This document shows positions 8,081 to 18,525 of a DNA stretch of 64,000 bases, piece after piece. Position numbers and translations under genes: made by a program. Source of the stretch: Paraburkholderia fungorum (GTDB taxonomy: Bacteria; Pseudomonadota; Gammaproteobacteria; Burkholderiales; Burkholderiaceae); the NCBI RefSeq assembly GCF_900099835.1, contig NZ_FNKP01000004.1, positions 1 to 64,000 of the forward strand, in the 5' to 3' direction. Position 1 is the first letter of the stretch. Every line of letters starts with the position of its first letter. The notes beneath the pieces were generated by a model. It saw only the letters and a list, made by a program, of their open reading frames with translations, made no database searches and was not told where the DNA came from.

Positions 8081-8833
8081 ATGAACTCAATCGACACGGG
8101 CGGCGCCGGCCTCCAAACCGCATTCATCACCGGGGGCGCCTCCGGCATCGGTCTCGCGACCGTTGAGGTTCTGGCCAGAGCGGGCTTCCATGTCATTGCC
8201 ATCGATCGGAATGCCAGCGCCGTTGAGCAAGCCGTCGAAAGGTTGCGGGCACACGCTCTCAGCGTAGAAGGTGCAGTTGCCGACGTCTGCGATCGTCCGG
8301 CCATTCAACGCATCCTGGATGCGCAGGCACGGGTCGACGTAATGGTTTGCGCTGCAGGGGTATATACCCCGCGCTGTTTCGATGAAATTTCGGACGATGA
8401 TTTCCAGCGGACGGTCGATGTCAACCTGCGCGGCGTGTTCGTTGGTGCTCAGGAAGCAGCGCGGCGCATGGGGCCGGGCGGACGGATCGTCACCATTTCG
8501 TCGCGTGGCGCACTCGGCGGGAAAGGATTCGCCGACTATGTCGCCTCGAAGGCGGGCGTGATCGGCCTGACCCGTGCCATGGCGCTTGAACTCAGACCGA
8601 AGCAGATTGCCGTCAACTCCATCGCCCCTGGATTTACTGACACGCCGATGACCCGCACCATGCCCGCGGACCAGTACGCCGCGGCGGCGGCGCTCGAACC
8701 GACGGGCTCAGCAGCCTCGCCTTTCGACATTGCACAAGCCATTGCCTTCTTCGCATCGTCGGCAACGCGCTTCATTACCGGGCAGACCCTGTTTGTCGAC
8801 GGCGGTAAATCGCTTGGCGGCCTAGGCATCTGA
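8081..8833 (+). CDS. Short-chain dehydrogenase/reductase
   Basis: A 250-residue classical SDR: TGGASGIG (17-24), Asp42 region AIDRN favouring NAD+, catalytic Ser near residue 140 (TISSRG), Tyr153-x3-Lys157 (YVASK), and the C-terminal GQTLFVDGG strand. AAGGAA precedes the ATG. It lies between the hydrolase and the MFS permease, all same strand, and probably oxidises an alcohol released by the hydrolase. Related sugar and hydroxy-acid dehydrogenases look alike, so the substrate cannot be named. Confidence 0.93.
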   Translation: MNSIDTGGAGLQTAFITGGASGIGLATVEVLARAGFHVIAIDRNASAVEQAVERLRAHALSVEGAVADVCDRPAIQRILDAQARVDVMVCAAGVYTPRCFDEISDDDFQRTVDVNLRGVFVGAQEAARRMGPGGRIVTISSRGALGGKGFADYVASKAGVIGLTRAMALELRPKQIAVNSIAPGFTDTPMTRTMPADQYAAAAALEPTGSAASPFDIAQAIAFFASSATRFITGQTLFVDGGKSLGGLGI

Positions 8834-8850
8834 AACAACGCCACCACTCT

Positions 8851-8882
8851 TTTTCGGCCCTGCGCCAGCAGGGGCGCGAAAA
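8851..8882 (+). terminator. Strong hairpin between SDR and MFS genes
   Basis: TTTTCG (8851-8856) and CCCTGC (8858-8863) pair with GCAGGG (8868-8873) and CGAAAA (8877-8882) around a gcca loop, with a small internal bulge. There is no T-run after it on the plus strand. It may reduce read-through into the permease or stabilise the upstream message. Confidence 0.35.
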
Positions 8883-8915
8883 ATCACCGCACACTTTTTC
8901 ATTCATGGAGCGTTC

Positions 8916-10229
8916 GTGACACACGAACTCAAGGAATCGACCATCCGCAAGCTCACGGGACGCCTCATCCCGCTACTTTTCCTCATCTGGTTCGTCAATT
9001 ACATGGACCGCACGAACATCAGTTTCGCGGCCCTGCAGATGAACAAGGAACTCGGTCTGACTCCACAGATGTTTGGCTTTGCAGCGGGGATCTTTTACGC
9101 CGGCTACATCCTCTTCGAAATTCCCAGCAACATGTTGATGCGTCGCTTCGGCGCGCGCGTGTGGATCGCGCGGATCATCTTCACTTGGGGCATCGTATCT
9201 GTGGGACAGGCCGCCATTCACAGTCCGTATCAACTGTATAGCGCCCGCTTCCTGCTGGGCATTGCGGAAGCCGGCTTTCTGCCTGGCGTGATGTACTACC
9301 TGAATTGCTGGTTTCCGGCAGACCACCGGGCCCGCGCAATCGGTCAGGTATATTCGGCCAACACACTGTCGATCGTCGTTGGTGCACCGCTCTCGGGCAT
9401 CGTGATGGCTTACATGGATCAGATAGCGGGCCTTTCCGGTTGGAAATGGATGTTCATCATGGAAGGTGTCCCCGCCATCCTGCTCGGAGTGTTCACCTTC
9501 TTCTACCTGACGAGCCGGCCGGCCGACGCCAAATGGCTATCGGTTGAAGAACGGGAATGGCTGATTTCGAGCATGCAGCAGGATCAGGAGGTGGCCGAGA
9601 AGCTCGGAACGTCCAGTTTTCGCGCGGCGATGTCCGACCCGATCGTCTGGTTGCTGGGTCTTCTATACTTCTCCATCGGCATCGGCTTCTTCGGCGTATC
9701 GGTGTGGCTGCCTCAAGTGATCAAGCAAATGTCCGACCTGTCGATCGTGCAGGTGGGCTTCGTCAATGCTATCCCCTTCCTGATCGGAACGGTCGTCATG
9801 CTGATCAACGGCCGGCATTCGGACCGGACAGGCGAGCGCCGCTGGCACCTCACCATTCCGCTCGGAATCGGTACGATCGGACTGATCGCCAGTGCCATGA
9901 CCCCGTCGCAACCGCTGCTATCGTTCGTGTTCGTGTGCATTGCGACTACCGGGATTGTTGGCGCATTTAGCGTATTCTGGACCGTCCCCTCCGCGTTCCT
10001 GACCGGTGCAGGAGCGGCAGGCGGTCTTGCGCTAGTGAACACCATCAGCGGGCTGGCGGGTCTCAGCGCGCCTTACCTGATCGGCTGGATCCGTGGCAGG
10101 ACGCCAGACTTCTCGGCGGCGACGTTCGTGATGGCAGGCGGAATTGGGCTCGCCACGTTACTCGCCGCTTTTTTGCCCTACCCCGAGCGGGCGGGATTCA
10201 AGTCTAAAAAGCGACACGCTACGACATAA
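8916..10229 (+). CDS. MFS permease, anion:cation symporter (ACS/phthalate permease-like) type
   Basis: A 437-residue, 12-helix transporter. Typical ACS features are WFVNYMDRTNIS in helix 1, FAAGIFYAGYILFEIPSN in helix 2, and WKWMFIMEGVPAILLG before the central loop. The family (tartrate, glucarate, phthalate, hydroxyphenylacetate permeases) imports organic anions with protons. It starts at GTG 8916 with GGAG 5 nt ahead. As last gene of the porin/hydrolase/SDR row it is the likely inner-membrane importer of the same substrate, which suggests a carboxylated ester, lactone or sugar acid. Confidence 0.93.
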   Translation: MTHELKESTIRKLTGRLIPLLFLIWFVNYMDRTNISFAALQMNKELGLTPQMFGFAAGIFYAGYILFEIPSNMLMRRFGARVWIARIIFTWGIVSVGQAAIHSPYQLYSARFLLGIAEAGFLPGVMYYLNCWFPADHRARAIGQVYSANTLSIVVGAPLSGIVMAYMDQIAGLSGWKWMFIMEGVPAILLGVFTFFYLTSRPADAKWLSVEEREWLISSMQQDQEVAEKLGTSSFRAAMSDPIVWLLGLLYFSIGIGFFGVSVWLPQVIKQMSDLSIVQVGFVNAIPFLIGTVVMLINGRHSDRTGERRWHLTIPLGIGTIGLIASAMTPSQPLLSFVFVCIATTGIVGAFSVFWTVPSAFLTGAGAAGGLALVNTISGLAGLSAPYLIGWIRGRTPDFSAATFVMAGGIGLATLLAAFLPYPERAGFKSKKRHATT

Positions 10230-10249
10230 AGCTTCCGGTATCGGGAGAG

Positions 10250-10933
10250 AATGAGTGACGTGCGCGCCTCGATCACTGGAAAAACGCAGCCCGCACGTCG
10301 ATCTCCATCCGGTCGCCACGTTCATCGGCATCGGCCATGAATTCTCGATCTCCGTAGTCGCATCAATACACTCCAGTGTTTGCGACAATCACACGCCCGA
10401 GATCGATGCCTCCGCGACTGCGGAGTGGCGCAATCCAAATACCGCGGCGAGCCCTGCGCTATCCTGTCGACCGTGTCGAAGCGGAAGTATTGCAACGCCG
10501 CGAGCTTGGTGAATGCGGAAAAATCGATAGCCGGCTCGTCGATCGTCATGCCCATGAAATTGTCCTGTAGCGTATTGGGCCTTCCCGAGCCATTCGCAAC
10601 GCGCATCAGAATGTCGTACTTCCAGTTGTTGAAAACCAGATAAGCGACGGGGCGTGCGATAACGCTTCGCGGACTATAGCGCCTGCAGAGAATACTTTGC
10701 CGCGCCGTCGCCGATGAAGCAGACGACCGCTCGTCGTCCGCCCTGCCGAGACCCGCCGACTGCGGCCGGCATTCCGCAGCCAAGTGCGCCGCCCCGGACG
10801 GGTAGTACCTGTCTTCCAACTGCAGACGCAATCGCTGGCCAACCGCGTCGAACATACTCGGCACTTCGTTGACACCTATTGGCGAGCCCGTGTCAAGTGA
10901 GCAAACAGCAACCTCGGCTGCCTGAGCAGCCAA
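10250..10933 (-). pseudogene. Decayed ThDP-dependent decarboxylase (benzoylformate-decarboxylase/acetolactate-synthase family, C-terminal domain)
   Basis: The minus strand holds the C-terminal cofactor domain of a ThDP enzyme in broken frames. One frame gives VPSMFDAVGQ then RYYPSGAA; another gives the hallmark VVCFIGDGAAKYSLQAL (ThDP GDG motif); a third gives VAYLVFNNWKYDILMRVA and MGMTIDEPAIDFSAFTKLAA. At least two frameshifts separate them, and the N-terminal two thirds of the gene are absent. It may once have served the neighbouring catabolic cluster. Confidence 0.65.
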
Positions 10934-11943
10934 AACCGAATGCAGTACCTGAGCGCCCCCGTTTCTTCAATCCATAGCTGCGATGGATCGCGCCAGACAC
11001 CCATCAGGATTAAGTGTGTGAAGCTGCCAGAAACCAAGAAGCTTCACAGATCCATAAAAACCGGACTTCTCGAACGCTACCCGTCCCCGAAAGCAAGAGA
11101 TTTCCAGTTATCTGTAGCAACGTTTAATGTTCGGGCAGATCGAACGATGCGATTCTCGATAGAATCTGCTTGGACTGCGACTTCGGGTATCGCCCGCACA
11201 GTGAAGGTTTCTCAAAGCTAACAATAGCGCTGACAGATAGCGTCACTCTGAGGAACAATAGAATGCCTGCCATTGTGCTGCTAATGGCTCAAAATGTATT
11301 TTGTTCGTTGATGAGCCACCACACATTGGCAAGGACCGGACTACAATAGCTGCGCGCGAAGCTGTCGCCTCGCCCCATCTGCAGCTTCGCCGTTCGCCGT
11401 GTTCGCGGTCGATCTCCATCAGCGCACGTTTTTTTAGATGCCTAAGCCGCTCCTTCGAACGTTCGGCAGCTCCCGCAACTTTTCGAGATCGCGCGAAAAC
11501 CTTTCCCTGACTTCCCTCAGCTGACGGTCGCCGCCAGCAGCGCCGCGGTGCGCTGCTCGGGCGCGGTCTCGACGCGGCTCAGTTCATCCGGGTCGGCGGT
11601 GACCAGTTGCTACTGCGTCGGTGGTGGACAAAAAACTGGTCAAGGAGCCTAGCGGCGTTGGCATGTGGCATGGAAAACCGCAGCGACCGGATCCCATGAG
11701 GCCGGCTGCTGTCCAATGCGGATGCCTGCGCTTCGTCCTATGCTCTCGCGAGGCCGAGACGAGAATGTGGCAACTTGTGCAGCTATACACAGGAAACGTC
11801 GGATATCAACGTACCAAACGGGGTGTCAAGCCGAAGTTCTGTCGCCTAACCCTTAGGTCATTGACTGCTTAGGGTGGCTCACGCTGGGCGTGCATCTTTC
11901 CGTATTATTTCTCGCCCTGTATCCCTAGCGCATTTCGTTCGAT
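10934..11943. other. 1-kb gene-poor stretch
   Basis: No coding sequence, RNA gene or mobile-element end was recognised. Short open frames here have no ribosome sites and no family resemblance. It separates the ThDP remnant from the HxlR gene and is probably decayed sequence. Confidence 0.5.
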
Positions 11944-12330
11944 TCAAGACGGATAGTCAACAGCAACATTCTTGTCGTAGCGAGCGCGGGCTTCTTCGAC
12001 CTCAGAAAGATGCTCAAGCGTCCATAGGTAAAGCGCCTGAAATGGTTTGTCGAGTGACGTGCCTAACGCCGTGATTCTGTATTCGACCGAAATGGGGGAG
12101 CTCGAGGTTACCTTTCTTTCGACAATTCCATTTCGCTCTAACCGGCGCAAGCACTGTGTTAGAGCTTTTTGTGTCACACCGTTTAGACGCCGCTTGATGG
12201 CATTAAACCGCAATGGGCCGTCGCGAAGGGCCGCTAGGATCAGCATCGACCATTTGTCGGCTATCTGGTCGATCATTACCCGGCTAGGACAAACAGTCGC
12301 CGGCATAGAATCCAGTGGGAGTTCTGACAT
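11944..12330 (-). CDS. HxlR-family transcriptional regulator (QorR/YtfH-like)
   Basis: A 128-residue winged-helix regulator (ADKWSMLILAALRDGPLRFN, then KRRLNGVTQKALTQCLRRLE; beta wing RKVTSSSPISVEYRIT), the canonical HxlR/DUF24 domain. The start at 12330 (MSELPLDS) matches the usual family length; upstream in-frame ATGs would add 55 unrelated residues. An upstream Cys (PATVCPSR) corresponds to the redox-sensing N-terminal cysteine seen in QorR/YodB-type members. It is divergent from a QorB-like gene, the same arrangement as E. coli ytfH/ytfG, so it probably represses that gene and senses quinones or electrophiles. Confidence 0.92.
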   Translation of the reverse strand: MSELPLDSMPATVCPSRVMIDQIADKWSMLILAALRDGPLRFNAIKRRLNGVTQKALTQCLRRLERNGIVERKVTSSSPISVEYRITALGTSLDKPFQALYLWTLEHLSEVEEARARYDKNVAVDYPS

Positions 12331-12531
12331 TGTGGTTTCTCGAATGCTACCTAGTTGCTTTGCGGTGCCTAATTGACACCAAGTATCCTCAATATACCAT
12401 AGCAACTTCCTCCTCTCGCCCTGCCCGGGCTCGGGCCGCGATGCACAGCGTAAGGCTGCACTAGATCCGGAACAGTCGCGGTTAATCGCAGACAATGGAG
12501 AGGTGTCTTATCCAAAAAAAAGGAAAACGCA

Positions 12532-13401
12532 ATGATCGCTGTTACAGGTGCAAACGGAAATTTGGGTCGGCTCGTGATCAAGGGCCTCGTAAAGGTCGTT
12601 CCGGCCGATCAGATCGTGGCCTGCGTTCGTCGTCCCGACCAAGTTGACGACATTCGCGCTCTTGGCATTCAAATTCGCAAAGCGGACTATGATCTTCCGG
12701 AAACGCTTGCGAAGGCGTTTGACGGCATAGAAAAGGTTTTGCTTATCTCGGCTGTTCAGCCCGGTGAGAGATTCCGACAGCACAAGGCTGTGATCGATGC
12801 TGCCGTTCAAGGCGGGGTGAACTTGATCGCGTACACGAGCATGCTGCGCGCTGACACGTCCAGCCTTTGCCTCTCCGGCGAACATAGAGAAACAGAATTT
12901 TACCTAAAACGATCGGGGCTGGATTATGTGCTGTTGCGCAATGGATGGTATCTGGAAAACCATACCGACTCGCTGCCTCTTGCACTCGCACATGGCGCGC
13001 TCATCGGCAGCGCAATGACCGGGCGATTTGCCTCAGCCTCCCGTGGTGATTATGCTGGCGCGGCCGTCGCCGTTCTCACTCAGCCGGGCCACGTGAACAA
13101 GACGTATGAACTCGTTGGAGATAATTCCTACACGATGTCGGATTTTGCAGCGGAAGTCTCCAAGCAAAGCAGCAGGTCGATTACCTATAACAATCTGCCA
13201 GCCGCCGACTATGAGGCTGCCCTCATTGGCTTGGGGATTCCAAAGATGATTGTCGACGTATTGGTTGATGCAGATGTTAAGTCGTTGGACGGAGAACTGG
13301 ACAGTCCGTCCCGTGAATTGGCTGCGCTTCTCGGCAGAAATACGACAACGCTTTCCGATGCGATCCTTGCCTCCCTGCCGACATCGATTACTTTAGGCTA
13401 A
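12532..13401 (+). CDS. qorB: NmrA-like NAD(P)H:quinone oxidoreductase (QorB/YtfG family)
   Basis: A 289-residue atypical SDR/NmrA protein. The N-terminal Rossmann motif is TGANGNLGRLV (residues 5-15). Other segments typical of QorB are VLLISAVQPGERFRQHKAVI and YVLLRNGWYLENH. It would reduce quinones with NADPH in the cytoplasm. AAAGGAAA lies before the ATG. It is divergent from the HxlR regulator. An IS3 element starts two bases after its stop codon (TAA ends at 13401), so the gene is intact but has lost its native terminator. The symbol is by family resemblance and context. Confidence 0.88.
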   Translation: MIAVTGANGNLGRLVIKGLVKVVPADQIVACVRRPDQVDDIRALGIQIRKADYDLPETLAKAFDGIEKVLLISAVQPGERFRQHKAVIDAAVQGGVNLIAYTSMLRADTSSLCLSGEHRETEFYLKRSGLDYVLLRNGWYLENHTDSLPLALAHGALIGSAMTGRFASASRGDYAGAAVAVLTQPGHVNKTYELVGDNSYTMSDFAAEVSKQSSRSITYNNLPAADYEAALIGLGIPKMIVDVLVDADVKSLDGELDSPSRELAALLGRNTTTLSDAILASLPTSITLG

Positions 13402-13469
13402 ATGTAGTAATGGTCTAATAAATCCGGACACTGATTTAGGCGAGAATGCTCGCCATGGAGAGGTGTCTG

Positions 13470-13778
13470 ATGCCGAAGCAACGTCGTTCGTTTTCCCCCG
13501 ATTTCAAACTGCAAGCCGCTTGTCTGGTGCTCGACAAGGGCTATAGCCATATGGAGGCGAGTCGCTCGGTCGGCGTCGGCGAGACGGTACTGCGTCGCTG
13601 GGTGCACCAGCTTCAAATGGAACGTCAGGGCGTTACGCCGCAGGGCACGGCAATTACGCCGGATCAGCAACGCATTCAGGAACTCGAGGCGCGTATCGAA
13701 CGCCTCGAGCGTGAGAAGGCCATTTTAAAAAAGGCTACCGCGCTCTTGATGTCGGAAGGCATCGAACGTACGAGGTAA
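13470..13778 (+). CDS. IS3-family OrfA (transposase helix-turn-helix subunit)
   Basis: A 102-residue OrfA: N-terminal HTH_Tnp_1-type domain (PKQRRSFSPDFKLQAACLVL; SVGVGETVLRRWVHQL) and C-terminal leucine-zipper coiled coil (QELEARIERLEREKAILKKA). This frame is intact. ATG 13470 is preferred over 13446; GAGG lies nearby. In IS3 elements OrfA is fused to OrfB by -1 frameshifting near the A-rich stretch at the end (AAAAAAGG at about 13727), also present here. Confidence 0.85.
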   Translation: MPKQRRSFSPDFKLQAACLVLDKGYSHMEASRSVGVGETVLRRWVHQLQMERQGVTPQGTAITPDQQRIQELEARIERLEREKAILKKATALLMSEGIERTR

Positions 13779-14632
13779 TTGTTCAGATTGGCGCAATCGA
13801 GTCGGTCGAACTGATCCGCGCGGTATTTGACTTATCGCGATCCTGTCTGTATGCGTACCGGGAGCGTGCCCGGCGCGCTGACGCCGAGCACATGGCACTG
13901 CGCTGCCGGGTACACGAGCTGTTCGTCGAGAGCCGAAGCTCTGCCGGCAGCCGCAGCATCATGGGCATGATGCGCGAGGAAGGTCCGGTGATTGGCCGCC
14001 TCAAGGTCAGCCGCTTGATGGAAGAACTCGGGCTGACCTGCAAGCAGCCGGGTCGCCATGCCTACAAGCAGGCCACGGTCGAGCGGATCGATATCCCGAA
14101 CCATCTCAATCGTGAACTCGAGGTCGGTACGCCCAATCAGGTCTGGTGTGGCGACATTACGTATGTCTGGGCGCAGGGCGCGTTGGCATTATCAGGCTAG
14201 TGCTCGACCTGTTCACGCATCGGGTTGTTGGCTGGGCGTTCTCGACACACCCAGATGCCGATCTGGTCGTGCAGGCGTTGGAGATGGCCTATGAGCAGCG
14301 CGGTCGACCGCAAGGCTTGCTGTTCCACTCGGATCAAGGCAGCCAGTATGTAAGCAGGAAATTCCGTCAGCGCCTGTGGCGCTATCGGATTCAGCAGAGC
14401 ATGAGCCGTTGTGGAAATTGCTGCGACAGCTCCCCGATTGGAAAGGCTGTTCCGCAGCCTCAAGACGGAACGGCTGCCGTCAGTGGGGTACGTGTCAGCG
14501 CAGAAAGCACACCGGGATATCAGCCACTACCTGATGCACCGATACAACGGGATACGGCCGCATCAGTTCAATGACGGACTGGCGCCGGCTGTTGCGGAAG
14601 AAAAACTTAACGCAGTGTCCGGGATTGGTTGA
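13775..14632 (+). pseudogene. IS3-family OrfB (DDE transposase), frameshifted
   Basis: The integrase-like domain is recognisable in pieces: HELFVESRSSAGSRSIMGMM and WCGDITYVWAQG in the first frame, LVLDLFTHRVVGWAFST and LLFHSDQGSQYVS in a second, ERLFRSLKTERLP and HRYNGIRPHQF in a third. Shifts near 14165-14190 and 14425-14455 separate the DDE residues, so no active transposase can be made. Confidence 0.85.
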
Positions 14633-14670
14633 CCACTACAAACCCCGTCTAGGCCTTTCAGCGTCGTAAC

Positions 14671-14997
14671 TTAAAGACTATGCCGCCGCTTTCCGTGAAG
14701 CTTTCCAAAATGGAGCGCCAAACTTATTCCGATAGCCAGCGCCCCCAGTAATGCAGCCGAGGTAGCCGAAGTCGATCGGATATCAAAGTCCCGGAGTTTG
14801 AAAAGAAGCAGATAAGCAAATGCGATGTTTGCCCAGCCCCAAAGAAAGTTCACCATCGAGGAAGAATGACCCACCCCGATAGGCTTCGAGAAGACGCTCG
14901 GAAACGTCCTTCCGGTCAAACCCGACACCAGATGAGGTATCGCATTGGTCAAGCAAGCGCCGCCCAGAAAGTAGATGATGAGGTCGGTCAATTTCAT
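14671..14997 (-). CDS. Small integral membrane protein of unknown function
   Basis: A 108-residue protein with three hydrophobic segments: about residues 5-27 (LIIYFLGGACLTNAIPHLVS), 48-66 (MVNFLWGWANIAFAYLLLF) and 80-97 (ALLGALAIGISLALHF), ending in a basic tail (HGKRRHSL). It resembles small uncharacterised membrane proteins often found beside MarR or TetR regulators. It lies 39 nt downstream of the MarR gene on the same strand, so the two are likely co-transcribed and the protein may be its regulatory target. Confidence 0.75.
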   Translation of the reverse strand: MKLTDLIIYFLGGACLTNAIPHLVSGLTGRTFPSVFSKPIGVGHSSSMVNFLWGWANIAFAYLLLFKLRDFDIRSTSATSAALLGALAIGISLALHFGKLHGKRRHSL

Positions 14998-15036
14998 GGC
15001 TGTGTGGTCTTCAGTTGGTTGGCTGCGGCCAATAGC

Positions 15037-15477
15037 TCACTGCATTTCGCCCAAGCGTTGAATGACAGGAAGCGCATCAAGTAGTACGGCGCGCTGGGCT
15101 GGATCAAGCTTGGCGACAGCGTGCGCTAGCCAAGTCTGTTTGGCCTTCGCAGTGTCTTCTCTCGACAAGCGGCCTTTATCAGTCAATTGGACGTTTAGTC
15201 TGCGGGCATCGGCGGCATCTTCTACCCGGCGCACTAAGCCCATTTGCTCCAATGGTGCAATGGCCACCGCCATAGACTGCGGCTTCATCCCCTCTGCCCT
15301 GGCAAGCTCGGCGGACGTCATTCGATCCGTCTGCGCCAAGCGCATCAAGACCGCATTTTGCGTCCATGTCAATTCATTCGAGCATGCCGGGGCGGCAGCT
15401 CGAATGCGACGAACAAGAAGCTGCAGCGCTAGTGCGAGGTCACGACTGTCGTGCTCTGGCGAACGATCTGATTTCAT
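15037..15477 (-). CDS. MarR-family transcriptional regulator
   Basis: A 146-residue winged-helix regulator: LTWTQNAVLMRLAQ, HTH MTSAELARAEGMKPQSMAVAI, wing RRVEDAADARRLNVQLTDKG with the conserved D-x-R. It has N- and C-terminal dimerisation helices. It heads a two-gene unit with the membrane protein at 14671. MarR proteins repress their own operon and are released by small phenolic or oxidising ligands; no operator was identified with confidence. Confidence 0.9.
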   Translation of the reverse strand: MKSDRSPEHDSRDLALALQLLVRRIRAAAPACSNELTWTQNAVLMRLAQTDRMTSAELARAEGMKPQSMAVAIAPLEQMGLVRRVEDAADARRLNVQLTDKGRLSREDTAKAKQTWLAHAVAKLDPAQRAVLLDALPVIQRLGEMQ

Positions 15478-15984
15478 AATAACAATGAGACCACATGATC
15501 AGTTTATCTGTCAATACCCACGCATACAGCAGGTCCCCCGCACATACTGTGCGGACGCGTGCCGGAAGGCGAGTTCGACCTCTCGGTTTTACGTTTGCGG
15601 AATTTACCGGCGCGTCAGGTCGGATGGTGGTCTATGACCTAGGCAGACGGCGGAACAGCTGCTACGCGAGCTAACGATGCCCGTTGACGTGCTAATCATG
15701 TCCATTAATTCTGTCAGCGCGCTTGCCGCATTAATCGTCGCGCGACCTTTTCCGAGATGGATGCCTGCTGCCTGACCAGTACGGCGCGGATTGGGCGATC
15801 GCAGTAGCACCGGTAGTTAAGCTCGAAGATGTTAGCGATGACGCTACGTGTAGCTGCATAGTTGTCGGCCAATCACAGGCGTGCACGATGATAGAAGTAG
15901 GAACTGCATAGGTTTGCTTTAGGGCGTCAACCAGCTTCGTTTTTATATGAGCGCCTCCCGTTTGCGGAGGTTTTCGTTTGCTCT
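15478..15984. other. Non-coding stretch upstream of the MarR gene
   Basis: About 500 bases with no supported gene. A weak terminator-like hairpin, CCTCC (15954-15958) and GGAGG (15966-15970) followed by TTTTCGTTT, lies at the edge of the IS110 remnant. Nothing else was recognised. Confidence 0.45.
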
Positions 15985-16779
15985 GACCACGACAGGATGG
16001 GTTGCAGCTTTATACATGGCCTCGTCCCGTTTGCCAAACAATCTGTTCTACCGCGAGCAGGTGCGAGATTCCATATATACATTCGGCCGTTCTGCGGCAC
16101 GCGTGTGCCTGGCCCCAATGGATTTCGCCCGGCAACTCCTACTTATATCCACGGCTTCGAGAGCCCTAAGAACGCGCAGGTTTTGTCACAGAGGGTCCGA
16201 CCTGTTTGCCATTGAATCAGATCACTGTTGTAACCCGTGAAGAGGTAGAGGGATTCCAAGTATTCGATCACATGCGTCGTTCATACCGGTGGCGCATACT
16301 CCAGACCTCGTGCGGGCACTACCCAGATTGTCCTCGCGATCTTGTTGGTAAGTGCGACGACCGCGATGTCTGTTCCGCGTCGGCCCTGAACCTCAAGTAT
16401 CCATCGAGACAGCGTATCGGTATGCTTTATTGCCTGCTGGACCACGGATCTCGCACCATGTACCAGAAGCATTCGCAGATACCCGTTACCGCGCTTCGTA
16501 ATACCGAATAGGCGATCCTTGCCGCCCGAGGAATGCTGGCGTTGAGTCAATCCCAATCAAGCCGTGAATTCTCTGCCATTCGAGAATTCTGTGGCACTTC
16601 CCGCTGCGGCGATGACTGCGGTTGCAATCAGCGGTCCAACACCGCGAATTTTTCCCCGTCGCTGACTGGCAGGCGATGCCCTGTGTACCTGATGGATCAA
16701 CTCATGGTACCGGGATATTGAAACCTGACCCACATTTCGAGGTTTCGCCGCAGTAAATCTGACCCACCCGGGTCCTGTA

Positions 16780-17560
<781 letters not shown>

Positions 17561-17564
<4 letters not shown>

Positions 17565-18525
17565 GCTGCGACCTCCAGCAACGCGTCATAGACCGCTAGC
17601 GGATGCTGCAGGCTCTCACGTGGCAGCACGCGGCGGTCGTCCGGCACAGCAAGCGCTGGCGTCTGCGCCGGCAGCGGCAGGAGTGCTGCCTGCTCAGCAG
17701 CAAGCCTCACCGCTGGACGCTCGCCTGTGGTCGCATGACGGCGCGTGTTGGCAACCTCTGCCAGCCGCCTGCCGATGTGCGCGTTGGCGGTCTCTACATC
17801 CAGCTTCAACCCTGACGACCTGAGCGTCTCGGCAAGCGGCACAACGAAGCTCTCCTTGAGATAGCGGTTGAACGGTTCGACGTTGCCCTTGGTCTTCGCG
17901 CGATACGGGCGGCACACCTTCGGCGTGAAGCCATAGGTTTCCGCCAGCGCCAGCAACTGCCTATTCCAGCGATGCTCGCCCTCGCCAAATGCATCGCGCC
18001 CGATAACCACCGACTTCGCGTTGTCAAACAGCACATGTTCCGGTCTACCGCCGAAGTAGACAAGCGCATCACGCAGGCAGTCACACAACGTAGTGGCGTC
18101 CTCACGCGCAGTGAACCGAACGAAGCTCGCGCGGCTGTAACCCATCGTCGCGACCAGCGCGAGCAATGGCTCGCGTCCACGCCGGATAACGGTGAAGTCG
18201 GCCTGCATCTGCTTGCCGGGCGCGGTTTCGAAACGCACCACCGGTTCGACTTCGGGACGCTTCTGCTTCGCGAACTACAGGAAGCTGAACCGTTGCCGGA
18301 ATCCAGTGCGGCCGCGCGGCGGCGACGCGCTCCAGCAGGTAGTCCTTGAACGGTTCGAGCTTCGTTGCTCGCGGCTCACGCTGAGCTGTAACGGCTAGCC
18401 TGCTCGTTCCTCAGACAGCGTCGCACCGCGTTGCGCGATAAACCTGTTTGCCTCCCTATCTCACGCACCGCTGTCCCGCGCCGGGCCAATACCTTGACTT
18501 CCACTGCTTGCTCCTGAGTCAGCAT
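17561..18525 (-). pseudogene. istA: IS21 transposase IstA, N-terminal part damaged
   Basis: From 18241 the frame is open and shows the DDE domain (APGKQMQADFTVIRRG, RPEHVLFDNAKSVV, YRAKTKGNVEPFNRYLKESF). The preceding N-terminus is split: the HTH (AVREIGRQTGLSRNAVRRCL) reads from ATG 18525, followed by a stop, and the segment EPFKDYLLERVAAARPHWIP is in another frame. So the DNA-binding part is no longer joined to the catalytic part. Confidence 0.82.

Larger units (their letters stand above)
13403..14640 (+). mobile_element. IS3-family insertion sequence, complete ends, broken transposase
   Basis: Ends are TGTAGT...ACTACA. The terminal inverted repeats align as TGTAGTaatGGTC..AATccGGACACTG on the left and, reverse-complemented, TGTAGTGGTCaacc..AATCCCGGACACTG on the right. 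Inside are orfA (13470-13778) and a frameshifted orfB. Length 1.24 kb is normal for IS3. No clear 3-4 bp target duplication is visible (AAA on the left, AAC on the right). It can only move if a helper transposase acts in trans. Confidence 0.85.

Noticed and set aside
10940..11221. A 93-codon plus-strand frame
   Set aside because: No ribosome site, no family resemblance, and it lies in a gene-poor stretch next to pseudogenes.
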